From: Bacillota bacterium
GTDB taxonomy: Bacteria; Bacillota; Clostridia; Lachnospirales; Lachnospiraceae
Length of the DNA: 14,885 bases
Reading direction: 5' to 3'
Assembly: GCA_023441145.1 (NCBI GenBank)
Contig: JAEZQN010000289.1
Span: forward strand, 1-14,885
Below the pieces are notes generated by a model. The model saw only the letters and a program-made list of their open reading frames with translations, searched no databases and was not told where the DNA came from. This document shows, in pieces, positions 14,658 through 14,885 of the stretch (its first letter is position 1; every line of letters begins with the position of its first letter). The position numbers and the translations under genes are program-made.

Positions 14658-14707
14658 AATAACAGCAGTGATATGTACTTAGAACATATCACTGCTGTTA
14701 TTTTGTT
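14658..14707 (+). terminator. Rho-independent terminator after yfbR
   Basis: A perfect 19-bp stem (14658-14676 with 14684-14702; left arm AATAACAGCAGTGATATGT) closes a 7-nt ACTTAGA loop, and the run TTTTGTT follows. This ends the uvrB-uvrA-yfbR transcript. The AATAAC side could also give weaker termination of any opposing transcript. Confidence 0.92.
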
Positions 14708-14731
14708 ATAGAAACTTTTGTAAATTAGTTG

Positions 14732-14759
14732 TTGACAAAATGTTTATACTGTATATAAT
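14732..14759 (+). promoter_or_regulatory. Consensus sigma-A promoter of the right-edge gene
   Basis: Both hexamers match consensus exactly: TTGACA (14732-14737) and TATAAT (14754-14759), with a 16-bp spacer. Transcription should start near 14766 and leave a leader of about 84 nt before ATG 14850. So strong a promoter usually needs a repressor, and it sits inside a long perfect inverted repeat. Confidence 0.88.
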
Positions 14760-14783
14760 TAACCATATACAGTATAAACATTT
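14738..14783. promoter_or_regulatory. Perfect 19-bp inverted repeat over the promoter, probable repressor operator
   Basis: Arms 14738-14756 (AAATGTTTATACTGTATAT) and 14765-14783 are exact reverse complements around the 8-bp spacer AATTAACC. The repeat covers the whole -35/-10 spacer, the -10 box and the predicted start site. Each arm holds its own small palindrome (TATAC-N-GTATA), and the half-site ATATACAG recurs once more at 14784-14791. The layout fits two or more repressor dimers blocking RNA polymerase. The following gene, which looks like a GntR-type regulator, is the natural candidate (inference). Confidence 0.75.
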
Positions 14784-14849
14784 ATATACAGCAATGAACA
14801 AGCTTAATATGGGAAGAACTTTTATTAACTTGTAGAAAGTGGAGATTGT

Positions 14850-14885
14850 ATGAAGATATTAATATCGAATCAGTCAGAGCTGCCT
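14850..14885 (+). CDS. Start of a gene, possibly a YtrA-type GntR repressor (partial)
   Basis: ATG 14850 opens a frame of twelve codons, MKILISNQSELP, before the window ends. AAAGTGGAG sits just upstream as a ribosome binding site, and a consensus promoter lies 90-118 bp before it. The short start resembles YtrA-subfamily GntR repressors, which often begin with a beta strand of the form MKIxISNxSxxPIYEQI before the winged helix. Such regulators commonly repress their own promoter and an adjacent ABC exporter. Twelve residues cannot prove the family; the palindromic promoter supports it independently. Confidence 0.5.
   Translation, partial: MKILISNQSELP

Noticed and set aside
14747..14774. 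E. coli-type LexA box (CTGT...ACAG) in the right-edge palindrome
   Set aside because: The half-sites match in letters (TACTGTATAT), but CTGT and ACAG are 16 bp apart instead of 8, and the genome appears to use the Gram-positive CGAAC-type box seen before uvrB.

Overview
The window reads as ordinary chromosome from a low-GC, Gram-positive Clostridia-type bacterium, most likely Lachnospiraceae. The support is: AT-rich intergenic DNA, strong AGGAGG-type ribosome binding sites, a Gram-positive (CGAAC-type) LexA box, an FtsEX/secreted-hydrolase/CtpA cluster, and a PucR-type regulator beside ftsE. The taxonomic call is inference from gene content. Every gene I can support lies on the + strand. I see no rRNA, tRNA, CRISPR array, insertion sequence, phage gene or attachment site.

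Layout. (1) 2-1836: the 3' end of an unrecognised gene, then a divergent GT26 (WecG/TagA/CpsF-like) protein whose stop abuts a YitT-family membrane protein. (2) 2038-3189: a stand-alone MsmX/UgpC-type sugar-importer ATPase with its own predicted promoter and a 3' hairpin. (3) 3335-9060: a predicted promoter, a PucR/CdaR-like regulator, ftsE, ftsX, a secreted coiled-coil M23 peptidase and a CtpA-type S41 protease, closed by a perfect 15-bp terminator stem. This is a cell-wall remodelling cluster: FtsEX should drive the M23 hydrolase across the membrane, and CtpA is a candidate for its turnover. (4) 9066-14707: a LexA box and near-consensus promoter, then uvrB, uvrA and a YfbR-type 5'-deoxynucleotidase, closed by a perfect 19-bp terminator stem. 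This is a damage-inducible excision-repair operon with a nucleotide-salvage gene attached. (5) 14732-14885: a consensus promoter embedded in a perfect 19-bp inverted repeat, followed by the first 12 codons of a gene whose N-terminus resembles YtrA-type GntR repressors.

No wholly new multi-gene system is visible. The points most worth a second look are the palindromic promoter at the right edge, the LexA-linked uvrB-uvrA-yfbR arrangement, the PucR-type regulator heading the ftsEX cluster, and the GT26-like protein whose conserved active-site positions look substituted.
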